A model generated the notes under the pieces. That model was not told where the DNA came from. It saw only the letters and a list, made by a program, of their open reading frames with translations, and searched no databases. The position numbers and the translations under genes are program-made. A DNA stretch of 60,474 nt from Amphimedon queenslandica (lineage: Eukaryota; Porifera; Demospongiae; Haplosclerida; Niphatidae). The stretch lies in contig NW_003546277.1 of assembly GCF_000090795.2 (NCBI RefSeq), forward strand, positions 394,932 to 455,405, in the 5' to 3' direction. Below, piece after piece: positions 35,026 to 47,440 of this stretch. Each line of letters opens with the position of its first letter. Position 1 is the first letter of the stretch.

Positions 35026-35238
35026 TATTATTCAATGTTAATTCCTCTCTGCAGGTGCTTCACTGAGGACCAATGGAGAAACTAAACTGCTGATAGAAGC
35101 ATGTGGTGTGGGTGGGGCTAAGTCACTAGAGGGTGGGGCTAAGTTTATTGGGGGTGGAGTTTGTGTTTGAAAGAGACTGAACAAGAATTGCTGTCTTTGT
35201 TGTTATTTCTCTTTTAGTTTTTAGAGAAAGAGAACAAG
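35026..35238. promoter_or_regulatory. Putative bidirectional promoter SNU13 / CWC25
   Basis: 213 bp between divergent starts. It contains a near-direct repeat GTGGGTGGGGCTAAGT / GGGTGGGGCTAAGTTTATTG at about 35108-35147 and a GGGGGTGGAG motif, which are GC-rich boxes in an AT-rich background. Confidence 0.5.
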
Positions 35239-36710
35239 ATGGGTGGGGGAGACCTGGTAAGCAGTTCTTTATATCAGTGTATGCCACTCTTAGCTCATTA
35301 TCCTCTGATGAACCATTAATGTTGTTCCTATTATCATTCTCATTGCTTGGCAGAACATGAAGAAGAGTTGGCATCCTTTGACGATGCAAAATCTTGAGAG
35401 AGTTTGGAAAGCAGAACAGAAACATGAGGCAGAGCAAAAGAGGATAGCTGAACTCCAACAAGAAATAAAAGAAGAGAGAAACAGAGAAGAAATGAAGCAA
35501 TATGCTGTTGATACCGGACTCTCAAAGTAATGAGAGGAGACTATAGTCCTGCTATTATACTTCTGATTATACCATGAATAGGGCCAGTGGTGAGAGGGTA
35601 GACTGGCTGTACCGTGGCCCAATGGCGACTAATAAAGAAGAATATTTATTAGGAAAGAAGATTGACAAAGCTGTTGATCCAACACTGATTGAGGAAGAGA
35701 GAGAGAAAGAGGTGCTGGGGTGTGTTGGCGGGTCTGGTCATTGTTTTTGGGTGTGGTTTAGGCTCTTGCCAGTGGTCCAGGTGCATTATTTGCTGGTGGT
35801 GAAGTGAATTCTGCAACCGACCTTGAGATGAAGATTAGGGAAGATCCATTGTTCCTAATGAAGTATGACCCAATAATGTACTCTATTTAATGCCCCTCTG
35901 TATAGGAAGAAAGAGGAAGAAGCCAAGAAAAGGTTACTCAATAATCCGGTCAAGATGAAGCAACTTCAGGAGGTACGAACAACTAGTTATTAATATTTAT
36001 TAGTAGTTATTAATAGTTATTAACTAAAGAAACCGACAAAAAGAAGCGAAAATCCTCCAGAAAACACAAATCTCGTTACCATGACAGCGACAGTGAATCT
36101 GATGATGACACGTAATAGTAATAAAATAATAATTATTAATTAATACTTTATTAGTAAGAAAAAGGGCGATCCAGTTCCTGTGTCAAGGGGTCGGGAACGA
36201 TCACCAATCAGATCAAGGGGGCCAGGACACAGTAAATATTTAGTGAGGGGGTCTGGAGGTGAGAGGAAGGGCGGAGCCACGTCAGTTTCAAGAAAAATGG
36301 ACCCAAAGGAACTTGAACGGAGGAGAAAAGAAATGATGTCATTTGCAAAGTAAAACAATCTTTATCTATTAATTTTTATTAATTATTAATAATTATTAAT
36401 CGTATTTTTTGTTAGGAGCAGAGATAAAGAGAGAGAGAGCAGATTACGGAAACACGAGGTTGGATTAATAATGAATAAATAAATATTGAACGAATTGATA
36501 GGCTGAAGTTAAGAATGAAGAGCAACTCTATGGAAAAGACGATCAATTTTTAAAGTAATAATTATTATGATTTCTATCATCATCCACCAATGTATTTCTA
36601 GGAAGTTACGTGTGCAATCTATTACATCATCAAAAAGTGTCGAGGACAGGATCCACAGACACATTCACTCAGTGCAAAGAACCAAATCATCAATGAACAA
36701 CTTTATGTAA
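35239..36710 (+). CDS. CWC25: Spliceosome-associated protein CWC25 homologue
   Basis: A step-one splicing factor. Exons: 35239-35256, 35354-35526, 35582-35711, 35762-35862, 35906-35972, 36017-36111, 36155-36349, 36416-36458, 36502-36554, 36602-36710; 984 nt, 327 aa. The N-terminal Cir_N-type domain reads MGGGDL|NMKKSWHPLTMQNLERVWKA, followed by a charged helix. Next come VDWLYRGPM, EEYLLGKKIDKAVD, KIREDPLFLMKKKEEE and LLNNPVKMKQLQE. An Arg/Ser/Lys-rich middle and the conserved MDPKELERRRKEMMSFAK end it, with SVEDRIHRHIHSVQRTKSSM at the C-terminus. In exon 6 the acceptor ending at 36016 keeps the frame (ELLTKETDKKKRKSS); the nearer AG at 36029 would not. Confidence 0.93.
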
Positions 36711-36811
36711 CCACACCCACTTTAATTAATATACTACATGCACGGAAAGTATACAAATTTTAAAGATGTTAATAATATCCTGAGATAATTATACGACAGA
36801 TATACGACTCA

Positions 36812-37990
36812 ATGGCAGCTCGTTCCTTGAGCTATTCTTTGCTCCCTAAAAGGATTGAGGGATTGAAGAGATCAGCCTCTCTCCTTCCTAACAACATAGC
36901 GATACAGAGGGACACCAATAGAGAGCCTGTTGGATATGCAGTGGCTCACAGGAGCGAGTTAGTTATTGTACGTTGGGGACAGGATGGCTCCTGCAAGCAG
37001 TCAATAGTTGAGCCTTTTGTGAGATCTGATGAAATAGACAGTTTAACCTTCATCACTGGAGTAAGTGACCCCCCCCTCTCTCTCTCTCGTTTATTCTAAT
37101 GATGTGATTAGATGAAATGGTGTCTCCTTGAAGGAGTTGATCCTGTCCTTGTTGTCACTTCCTTTGCTGGTTTTGTTGTAAGTTATTGTTCATAATAATA
37201 TAATACTTTATTGTCATTTTACTTATTCTGAAGGTGTTAAATTTTGACGCTACATCACGATTATTTCAGTACAGATTAACGCATAAAGATACTTTAGGAG
37301 GTGTGATATTATTGTTTATCATTATTATTATTATTATTATTATTGTTGTTGTTTCTCCAGTATCATCTTGTGCCCGGGGTATTTCCTGTTATTCTAATAA
37401 TATATTTGTTGGTACTTCTGAGGGATATATATTAGTATTCACAGTCACTCTTAACGAGGGGGTGGAGTTTAGACAGCAACTAGGAGAGGAAGGGGAACCT
37501 CCTGTTTCATGTATTGGTACGTGTGATGATGGACGAGTTGCTACTGGCAACGAGAATGGAGACATTGTGATATGGAAGGACACATGTAGACTTAAGACGC
37601 AAGAGAGAATAGCAACTTTTAATGGAGAAAGGTACTTGTGGCTGATAATAGTATTTATTATTATTATCATTATTATCAGCCGTGGTTGCTGTACCAGCAT
37701 TAGTTGGTGGAGGGATCTTGTTGCAGCTGGTTTTGCTAATGGACAGGTCAGTATATACAGTCCTGATCGAGGTCAAAGGTTGATTGATGTTAATGCTCAC
37801 TCAAAATGGATCAATGGAATTGATATTGCACCCAAAACTGGACTGGTCAGACTCTCCTTTACTTACTGCTGTCTCTATTTTTAGTATTTTTGTATCTATT
37901 TTTAGATATTAAGTTATTCTGAGGATTCAACTTTCTCAGTTTGGAAACTTTCAGGAAACAGTAAACAACCAAAAGTACATGCATTATAAC

Positions 37991-38027
<37 letters not shown>

Positions 38028-38212
38028 TCTATTTATTATTATTATAACCATTAATTTTGTTATTTTGTTAGATTTCTTTGGTATACAATTGTCTGGTGGA
38101 GAATACATTGCTAACTGGGGGCGTGTTTTATGATGGAGTAGGTTCCATTCTATCCCTTGTGGCTTATGATTCAAATGTCATCACTGAATATGGACAAACA
38201 CTGTCTCCATGA
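36812..38212 (+). CDS. WDR54: WD-repeat protein WDR54
   Basis: A multi-exon gene for a small WD40 beta-propeller. The start at 36812 gives MAARSLSYSLLPKRIEGLKR; the first exon ends at 37060. Propeller blades include ARGISCYSNNIFVGTSEGYI, VATGNENGDIVIWKD, ISWWRDLVAAGFANGQVSIY, NAHSKWINGIDIAPKTG and LSYSEDSTFSVWKLS. Length and blade order fit WDR54, whose cellular role is poorly defined. Introns carry (ATT)n tracts at 37319-37346, 37655-37680 and 37995-38035. It is tail to tail with the transglutaminase (142 bp). Confidence 0.85.
37995..38050 (+). repeat. (ATT)n microsatellite in a WDR54 intron
   Basis: About 12 ATT units followed by imperfect copies, inside the intron between the VWKLS exon and the last coding exon. 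Confidence 0.9.
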
Positions 38213-38354
38213 CAACCATTATTGACGGCAAACCAATCACTTTAATTATCTTTTATTTTAGTTCATTCAATTTAATGCTTAGAGTTTAGCTTCAAAATAA
38301 TAATAAAATTTAAGTATAATAAACATTAGCCGTTGTGAAAAGTATAATAATAAT

Positions 38355-41003
38355 TCAAGTTGTTACAATGAGTGTAGTTGAAGTGTGGATATCGGTCAGT
38401 TGGTCACAGCACATGCTGGCCAGTACAGTGTATGTACCAGGAACTGATCCTTGTACTGTAATGTCAGCTGCAGCACTTCTTTCTGGTAGCAATAACCTCC
38501 TATTTTTAACAAATACACGTATAAAAGGCTGAAAAAGTTGTGGCAGCCATATTGAAGTGGGGTGAATCCTACTTAGTAACGCTACTGCGTTACTAATACT
38601 AATAACGAGACTGTACATTATAGTCAGGGACTTTAAAAAGCATGCAGCCTTGTGTGCATGTAATTAAAATTCAATTTTGATTGCTGTGTTTTCCCCTTGG
38701 AATAGCCATTACGTAAATGTATGACAGTGTTCCTTACCTGTAGGCCACTTCTTTCTGAGTACAGAGTCCTTTAGCTTGGAGTATGAATGAGATATGAGAC
38801 AGTGATGATGAAAGTGGATTGTGAAAGGAGATTGAGTATCTAACTAACTCTCCAACTTTTACTGTTCCTGGTCCTCTTACTGTCAGTGGTAGTGGGTCTA
38901 GTTTGTAGTATTGGGAATCAAAAAACAATTGTTGAGTTTCACGAGCCTTTGCAATTACAAAAAAATGAAGAAAATTCTGATCTTTTAAATGACGCAAATA
39001 TTGTCTACTAGTAACAGTTAGTACAATTTCACCAGCTAAACAATGAAATAGATAAACTTTATAGTCTATACTGTGCAGCTTACTGTTGTGTGGAGCTATT
39101 GATCCTTCAAATTGTAAGGATACAAAGGTCTTCCTATTGTGTCCAGTATAATGAGTAGCTGCTCCCAGCACTCTACCATCAATAGTGCGGAGCATTGGAC
39201 TGTTACTTTGTAACATTATTGTTATTTTTAAGTCTTGACCTACAGGTACATGAGAGCAGTGTACAGTCATGCTGCAATCGCTGGATTGTGGCATTGGGCT
39301 CTGAAGAGTTGGTGATACTACTGCCTGTCTGTTTGGTTCACGATATTCTGTTGTAATGTCAGTCCATTCCATTCTGTCACTGATACTACTGGTTACTATT
39401 CTAGTACCAGTTTGAGTTGTTTGTATTTGTGCTAGTGTACAGATCTGATTACTCATTGTAGCATGGGATCGAACTACTCTTTGATATCTTACCTGTACAA
39501 TAGTTGATAATTATACCTCAAGCCATGTAGTCTTACCTCAGAGTGAATCATTGATGATATTCTGCTAATGTCATTATTTGAGTAGGTCTTGTTGCTTGAA
39601 TCGTGTAGTACTTTGACTGGTATTGGTCCAATGCCACTAACTGGCCCATTGCTAGTTGAACAATCAATCAAATTCCACCCAATAGTTGATACTTCTTCTC
39701 TTTTCATCCAACATTCAACCCAAACATGATATGCCCTAGCATGGTGTACAGTAAAGCATGCAATAAATGTTCATTATTTACCATATTCGGTCATCACTAG
39801 GTTTTATGCTATCAATAAGGTTTCCTTCAGGTGTGAAGTACTTGTTAACTCGTCCTAACTGTTTGGTACTCATTGCAGGGTCATAGCATGTGACAGGACG
39901 ACAGGGTATTCCTAATATTCTTAATAAGGTAACAGCTATTCCTGCAGTAGTCCAACACTGTCCATACCTACAATTGAATAAAGTATAGTCAGTTTATTGT
40001 AATGCAACATAACTGTACTTTATTGGTGATCTTGTTCGGTAGTATTTCTGCAATATAGGAACAGAGCTGGTCCATTTGCTGGGATGTGTTCCTCCTCCAT
40101 ATTTACCATTGTAAGACACTGCCAGTATCCCTGATTCTAATAAACAAGTCATCAATATATTCAGTATTGAATTCATACCAGGACTGTCAGGAGGTAATAT
40201 CTGTGATATGATTGCTCTTGCAACATGAAATGCACTTCTTCTTTTATCAACTTTCAATTTCCTCAGCAACAGGAGTGCTACCTCCAAGCAGTGTGGCTCA
40301 TACTGTACCAGACACTGACAGTGAATGGATGTGCATACAACAATATACCTGTCCATATTCCCACAGTAATGGTTCTGGTTTAGTTCTTGTTCCACGCCAG
40401 ATGACTCCAGTATCAGACAGTACATACTCTTCTACATTTTCTTCAATATAAACCTCATCCTCTACAAGGTGTCAATAATAAATCCTCCATTATGTCTCGT
40501 ATGCACGTACCTTCCAAAAACGGATTGAATAGCACCACTACTTCATTGTGAAGCGTATGTGTTAATATTTCAGGAGTATTTTCTTGTGTCACTGATATGT
40601 GTGCATCATACATTCCAACGGGGAATCTTGCCGGTAGCTCTATACTCAGCCAAATACCAGGCAGTCCTTTCCCGTCCTGGCCTGAGGCTCTAAAAGTGCA
40701 GGACCTCTCCCTCGGGCCATGGACAGGAATAAATGAGAGGGTGACAGTGTATCCTGCAGTGATGGGGGAGGAGAATAGTATTTCTAGTACCACAGGAGAG
40801 CCTCTTCTTGTTACTAGTGATGCTTCAAGGCAGGAAAGGCCAGTAGTCCCTTCCCTACTGCTCAGTTTAGCAGTTTGTATCTTTGTACTGATAGGAGATG
40901 ATGATCTTGGTACTAAAGGCCGTGGAGAAGGTCTCCTGCAGTAATGTAGGATAATTATGAAGATCAGTGCACAATGGTTAGCATACCTCTTGTAACTGCT
41001 CAT
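38355..41003 (-). CDS. Transglutaminase (protein-glutamine gamma-glutamyltransferase family)
   Basis: Crosslinks proteins by Gln-Lys isopeptide bonds, using calcium. It is multi-exon. The first ATG in frame is at 41003 (MSSYKRRPSPRPLVP). Domains in order: N-terminal beta-sandwich (SREGTTGLSCLEASLVTRRG, FNPFLEGT, EYVLSDTGVIWRGT), catalytic core, then two C-terminal beta-barrels (about 39300-38355) ending VPGTYTVLASMCCDQ. The catalytic triad is present: Cys in YGQCWTTAG (39945-39965), His in YHVWVECWM (39710-39735) and Asp in NLIDCST (39660-39680). No signal peptide is evident. It is divergent from SON with 238 bp between starts. Which vertebrate TGM or factor XIII it corresponds to cannot be told. 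Confidence 0.9.
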
Positions 41004-41241
41004 AGCTTGCAATGGCTGCCTGAACCGACTGCAGGGAAGATGGAGCTAAACTGCCTCTCTGTTGGTATCCATGGTAACTGCAGGGTGTGTCAGTTGTAGG
41101 TGTGGTCTATGCAACTGCAAGTTAATTTTAACCCTTTAACATATAGACCAGCCTGACCAGGTGTGAGTAACTGAGTATGATAAGAACGAGGATAAGAATC
41201 ATTATTCATTAATAGTTTTCTTTATTTCCAGATAGAGTGCA
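41004..41241. promoter_or_regulatory. Putative shared promoter region transglutaminase / SON
   Basis: 238 bp between divergent starts. It includes GTGTGTCAGTTGTAGGTGTG and an AG (41231) that could be the acceptor of a non-coding SON 5' exon. Confidence 0.4.
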
Positions 41242-44200
41242 ATGGGTTCCTCACGACACAACAAGAAGCACAAGACTCACAAACATAAACATAAGAAACA
41301 TCATCACAAGTCAAGCCACAGACACAAGAGAGATAAAAAGAGAGAGACCAGCATTGCGAGCAGTATGGATGAGGAGACACTCCTTCACAAGGCACTAATG
41401 TCCAGTGAGTCATTAGCACTGAGAGCACCTTCAGATGATACTGATAACAGCACTGACGCTGCTACTGGACAAATTGACCATTCAATTACTAATATTGATG
41501 AACGTACCAGTGGAGGAAGACCCAGTAATGATAGTACTGAGTGTGTTGATAATGATGAAGGAACTTTAAGGACCGGTTTAGAACTGGAGGGAAATACTGA
41601 TGAACTAGGAGAAGGAGGAAGAATGAAGAGTAGCTCAGAGTCTAAGAAGAGAAGACATAAATCAAGAGAAAGAAAGAAGAGAAAAGGATCAAGAGAAAGG
41701 AACAGATCAAGATCAAGGAATAGATCAAGGAATAGATCAAGATCAAGGAATAGATTAAGATCAAGGAGCAGATCAAGATCAAGGAATAGATCGAGATCAA
41801 GGAGGAGACAGAAATCAAGAGAAAGGAGATCAAGATCAAGGAATAGATCAAGGAAATCAAGATCAAGGTCAAGGAAAAGATCAAGAAGATCAAGGTCAAG
41901 GAATAGATCAAGGACTAGATCAAGGAGATCAAGATCAAGGACTAGATCAAGGTCAAAGGGTTACTCAAGAGGTGGTAGAAGAAGTAGATCCAGGGACAAA
42001 TGGAGGAGTGGTCATTTCAGTGATTCAAGTCCATCAGATCATGATAAAGATACTACTAATCCATATGCCTCTTATCCAATACCTGTCATTAAAACAAAAG
42101 CTGATGTCATTGCTGAATTCACTGCTTTCTGTCGTGACTTGTCTCATGATAGAAAAGACACTAAAACTGTTGAGGTAGGATAATGATTAGCACACACAAT
42201 ACAGTACATGTATGATGCATTTGTAATCTGTTAATTTGTTGATGACACACACACACACAATGTAGCAGTATCATCCATTTGAATTGAAAGAAGAGACTAG
42301 CAGAGATAATGATAACAAGACATCAGTGGTGTCAGCTACTCAAGTATTGGTTGATTTCAATGCTGGTATTGACACACGACCTGTCGAAATGAGGTTTCCT
42401 GTATCTGCTGGTATAGACCATCAAACTAATGACACTGAAGAAGAAATACCTGCTGCTAATAATAGCACTGTGAGATAATATTAACTATTAATAAATGTTA
42501 TTAATTATTAATTAATAGAGCATGTCTGTATCTGATATTATTTCTGAGAGAGCGTTAATTCAACAAAGACTATTAATTAATCCATCAGACATTGCAGCAG
42601 CTGCCATACTTAAAGAATTGGATACTAAAGTAATGGGATTTGTTTATTGTTTGTTGTTTATTGTTTGTTGTTTCTTGTTTATTGTTTGTTGTTTATCAGA
42701 TGAGTAAGTGGTGTCAAGGTAATATAGTACCAGGTAGGTACACAGGTGTTACTATGGTAACACCAATGGACAAGGGAACTCACAAAATGGGACTACAGGC
42801 CTGGGCCAAAAAGGTATGACGGTTACTATTAATAGATTGACTGTTACTATTAATAGATTGACTGTTACTATTAATAGATTGACTTTTATAGTTATTGTAT
42901 TATTAATTATTTTATTTCAGAAAATGTTTTATGGTTTGAGACCAGTACGAGAAGGATTTGGAATGAAAATGTTAAAGAGAATGGGATGGAGAGAGGGCCA
43001 GCCGTTAGGTAAAGGGAAAGAGGGATATATTGAGCCAATTCCTGTTGACGTGAAAACAGACAGACAAGGTACACATTATTAATTAATATCATTAATTGAT
43101 TAATCAATTATACAATAGGTTTGTCGACAGAAGAGGATAAGAAAGTCAATACATTAACCACATCAGTTCCATCTACTGACAGTACACCATCGTGTCTACA
43201 AGGTAATATTAATAATGGCAGTATATCATACTTTTCTGGTTTTTGACTAATCTTTAAAGTTTCTCTAAAATCAGACAAAAGTCCCTGTATTATGTACAGG
43301 GATTTCAGCCAAATTTCATCAAATTGAAAAGGAGACAATTCTTTAATTTTATTACATTTTCTGATGCATATTGATGTCTTTATGCTGTCTGGAAAGTTTG
43401 AGGTGATTCCAATGTCAAATTTTCAAGTTACGGCCATTTTAAGAAAGTGCCAAAATTCTGAAAAATACCCAAGGCTATGGTTTTTTCCAAAAAATGGCCC
43501 AAAATCACCCCAAATTTTTATTACATTTTCTGATACATATTGATGTCCTTATGCTGTGTAGCAAGTTTGAGGCAATTCCGACTTCAATTTTTCAAGTTAC
43601 GGCCATTTTAAGAAAACGTCAAAATTCTGAAAAATACCCAAGGCTATAGCCCATGGTTTTTTTCAAAAAATGGCCCCGAAATCATTTCAAATTTTTCTTA
43701 AATTTTCTGATACATATTAATGCCCTTATGCTGTGTAGAAAGTTTGAGGTGATTCCGACTTCAATTTGTCAAGTTACAGCCATTTTAAGAAAACGTCAAA
43801 ATTCTGAAAAATACCCAAGGCTATAGCCCATGGTTTTATCCAAAAATCGGCCAAAAAATCACTTCAAATTTTTATGACATTTTCTGATGCATATTGGTGT
43901 CCTTATGCTGTGTAGAAAGTTTGAGCTGATTCCGAACTCAATTTGTCAAGTTATGGCCATTTTAAAAAATGCCAAAATCCCGAAAAATACTCAAGGCTAT
44001 AGTCCATGGTTTTTTTCAAAAAATGGCCCCAAAATCACTCCAAATTTTTATTAAATTTTCTGATACATATTGATGCCCTTATGCTGTGTAGAAAGTTTGA
44101 GGTGATTCCGACTTCAATTTGTCAAGTTACAGCCATTTTAAGAAAACGTCAAAATTCTGAAAAATACCCAAGGCTATAGCCCATGGTTTTATCCAAAAAA

Positions 44201-45290
44201 TGGCCAAACAATCACTTCAAATTTTTATGACATTTTCTGATGCATATTGATGTCCTTATGCTGTGTAGAAAGTTTGAGCTGATTCCGACTTCAATTTTTC
44301 AAGTTATGGCCATTTTAAGAAAATGCCAGAAAACTGAAAAATACCCAAGGCTATAGTCCATAGTTTTTTTCCAAAAAATGGCCGAAAAAATTACTCCAAA
44401 TTTTTATGACATTTTCTGATACATATTGATGTCCTTATGCTGTGTAGCAAGTTTGAGGTGATTCCAACCTCAATTTGTTAAGTTATGGCCATTTTAAGAA
44501 AACGTCAAAATTCTAAAAAATACTCAAGGCTATAGTCCATGCTTTTTTCCAAAAATGGCCAAAAAATCACTCCAAACTTTTATTACCTTTTCTGATACAT
44601 ATTGGTGTCCTTATGCTGTGTAGAAAGTTTGAGCTGATTCCGACCTCAATTTGTCAAGTTACAGCCATTTTAAGAAAACGTCAAAATTTTGAAAAATACT
44701 CAAGGCTATAGCCCATGGTTTTTTCCAAAAATTGGCTTCGAAATCAGCCCAAATTTTATTACACTTTTTGATACATATTGATGTCTTTATACTGTGTAGC
44801 AATTTTGAGGCAATTCTGACCTCAATTTTTAAAGTTATGGCCATTTAAGGAAGTGCCAAAAATCTGAAAAATACCCAAGGCTATAGCCCATGGTATACAT
44901 GGATTTTGGCCAACTTTTACCAAAAGTAATATGAAAGGAGAAAATCTCAATTTTTATTATTTTGTGCTACATATTATACATGTACTTACATTAATGTGAG
45001 TAGGTAAGCATCCAGTGTGTGCACTGCAGGAGTTGTCAGTTAAGAAGTTGTGGGATCCTCCATCTTATGAGATTGTTAGTGAAACTGGACCACCACACAT
45101 GAGAATATTCATATACAAAGTAACCAGCCTATTTCACTGTGTATGCATCATGTACTGTTGGTTGTAGGTAACTGTGAATGGTGACACATATCAACCTTCT
45201 TGTGGTACTAGTAACAAGAAATTAGCTAAAGCACAGGCTGCATTAACTTGTCTTAAGTCACTAGGACTGATATCTAATGACAGTAAATAA
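41242..45290 (+). CDS. SON: SON homologue (RS domain, G-patch, dsRBD splicing cofactor)
   Basis: A nuclear-speckle splicing cofactor. Exons: 41242-42174, 42266-42469, 42519-42629, 42700-42813, 42921-43068, 43119-43202, 45004-45119, 45168-45290; phases agree and give 610 aa. It opens with a His/Lys-rich stretch (MGSSRHNKKHKTHKHKHKKH), then a long RS domain at 41694-41960. The G-patch reads EGFGMKMLKRMGWREGQPLG. The C-terminal double-stranded RNA-binding domain reads GKHPVCALQELSVKKLWDPP and later QPSCGTSNKKLAKAQAALTC. It is much shorter than human SON, lacking the giant repeat region. The 1801-bp intron 6 holds a satellite array whose end supplies the acceptor. Confidence 0.9.
41694..41965 (+). 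repeat. RS-encoding tandem repeat in SON exon 1
   Basis: AGATCAAGATCAAGGAAT-type units (6- and 12-bp register) encode alternating Arg-Ser with Asn, Thr and Arg variants. This is the SR-type interaction domain. Confidence 0.92.
42826..42890 (+). repeat. 21-bp tandem repeat, three units, in SON intron 4
   Basis: Three near-identical units of GACTGTTACTATTAATAGATT lie just downstream of the donor and make up much of the 107-bp intron. Confidence 0.9.
43230..45003 (+). repeat. Family A ~177-bp satellite array with family B ends, in SON intron 6
   Basis: About eight monomers with the TTATGCTGTGTAGAAAGTTT core and CCATGG segment run from 43370 to 44895 in sense orientation. The 5' edge (43240-43340) is family B type with AAAGTCCCTGTATTATGTAC. 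The 3' edge (44900-45003) is family B type with TACATGTACTTAC. The last TAG of that edge is the splice acceptor of exon 7. Confidence 0.93.
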
Positions 45291-45426
45291 TATAATTACT
45301 TCATTTTCCATGAATTAATTAATTTGTTTATAAATAATTGTGTCTATCAACACTTTATTCACAAAAGGCAAACACATTATTATTGTACAAGTGAAGTTCC
45401 TCAATTAATTAATTGATTAACTATCA

Positions 45427-47440
45427 TTAATGTTCTTCAGACACTTTTGCCTTTTTCTTTAATTTCTTTTCTTTTTCAAGTTTCCTTTTCTTTGGTGAGC
45501 TACCTTTATCAACTGCTTCCTCTTCTAGTTTCAATTTTTTTGCAACTTTCTCTTCCCCAGCAGCAGCTGTTGGTGTCCCCTCCTCATACTGACGTTTGGT
45601 ACCAGAGCCAAATGTGAAATCAGAACCACCTTCATACTGTGAAGGTGTACTACAGAAAAATAATATTTAATTATTTAGTATTCAATTACCTGCTGCCCAG
45701 TTCAAATTTCACTTGTTTAACTTTCTTCTTTCCTGATCCAGATATTCTTCTTAGTTTGATTTGTTCACAGGATCTTAGTCTTGCTTCAACCTGCAGGCCA
45801 CCAGAATACATTACACATACATATTCTTAACAAGTTGAAGGTACTTTAGCTTTTGATTCTATTCCAATGCTAGGAGCAGTTTCCTCTCCAAGTGCATCGA
45901 CTCTTGCTGCCAGTGACGTCTTAGCTGCTAACATTCTTGATATCTTTCCTTTGTCCTTAGGGCCGGACTGACCAACTAGAGACGCATGATATATAATACC
46001 ATATTTGGGAGTGTCATGCTTTGTCTTAAGAGCCCTGCAAGTGATACATGAAGTTTACAGATAATATACTAACAATATACTGAAGTAAACCTGAATAATG
46101 CTTTCTCTGCTCCTAATATCTGTACTGTTGATGAAGGATGCTTAGCCAAATTAATCAACGAACCTATTAAAATTATTTGTGACAATACATTTCCTAGTAG
46201 TACATACCAGCATGTGCTATAAGTCTAGCTCCTACTAATTCTCCAACCATTAGAGTCAAGTTTGGAGCAATAGCTGTCATTCTATTCTTTAGGTACTCAT
46301 ACAATTGTGTCCTGTACTCTGATATCTCAATCACCTAATCATACATTAACACGTTAATATCAACTACTGTATCACCTGATCACACAGGTGAGATATATTG
46401 ATCATGTCTTCTTCACTAATCTCAGTTCCCATTGATATCTCAGCTCCTTCTCTCACTTCCTTCTCAACATCCTCAGGCAATACACTCGATAAATCAGCAC
46501 TGCTAATGGTTTCTTTCATACCTTAACAAACAACAATAAACAAACAAACAACAACAATAAACAACAACCCACCAATAGCCTTCACTGTCCTCACATAGCT
46601 GAGGTTATCAGGTACAAGTTTGCCTAGTTCAGGAAAGTGCCAGCCGTACCACTCCCTACATCTCATTATGTAATTATTCAACTCTTTGTCAAGATCATCT
46701 AACAGTGCTGTTAGTAATTACGATAATAACTATTATTAATAAGTTAAAAGTTACTTACAAATTGCTTGTACAACCATTGTGTCTACTTTATCAGGACTAA
46801 ACTTTAACTTGTAACGCGAGAGACTATTCCACATCAGTTATTAATAGTTATTGATACTTATTACCTGTGAGACAAACCAAGTGTCATTGCGTTAGCGTCA
46901 GAATCAGGGAGAGCATTAATTAGAGTTGTCATGTGTTGCCTGATTCCCCTCATTAGTTCAGTGACTCCATCGTTTTGAACACAACTTATGTTCAGCTTGT
47001 CTTTGATTGTCTTCCCTAACTTACTATCAGCCACAGCTAACTGCTCATGTATATCTGATACATAAACCTTTTTCAAAAGTTTCTTCAGTGTTTTGGTCAT
47101 TTTTCCTTCAATGGCGGCATTGGCAGCTTAAGAATATCAACCAATAGTTAAATACTGAGACTAACATACACTAACCTCCCAAAGCATCCGTCATGTCATC
47201 AAACTTTACAAAATTTTTCAATGTTAAACTAAAAGTTAATAATATAAATTGATAATTAATTATACATACACCTTACAGCTTGTTTGCCTTTTCTGGTGTC
47301 TCAAACTCATTGTAAAGGTCATCAACTTTTTGTAGTTTCTTCTCGTCCAACAACTAGACCTCATTAAAAGGAACAGCTAGCGGGAACTCACTTACTTTAA
47401 ATATAGCATAACCAGCAGCAGTTTCAAAAAGAACCAACAT
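45427..47440 (-). CDS. NOP58: Nucleolar protein 58, box C/D snoRNP core
   Basis: Core protein of box C/D 2'-O-methylation guide snoRNPs, partnering fibrillarin, NOP56 and SNU13. It is multi-exon. The start at 47440 reads [15 protein letters not shown]. Matching blocks are [130 protein letters not shown] and [20 protein letters not shown]. It ends in a Lys/Glu-rich tail ([13 protein letters not shown]). The coiled coil and Nop domain are complete. It is 111 bp head to head from the RNF212-like gene. Confidence 0.95.

Noticed and set aside
36029..36111. Acceptor AG at 36028-36029 for CWC25 exon 6
   Set aside because: It shifts the frame and runs to an early stop. The AG at 36015-36016 keeps the Lys/Ser-rich frame and correct phases to the end of the gene.
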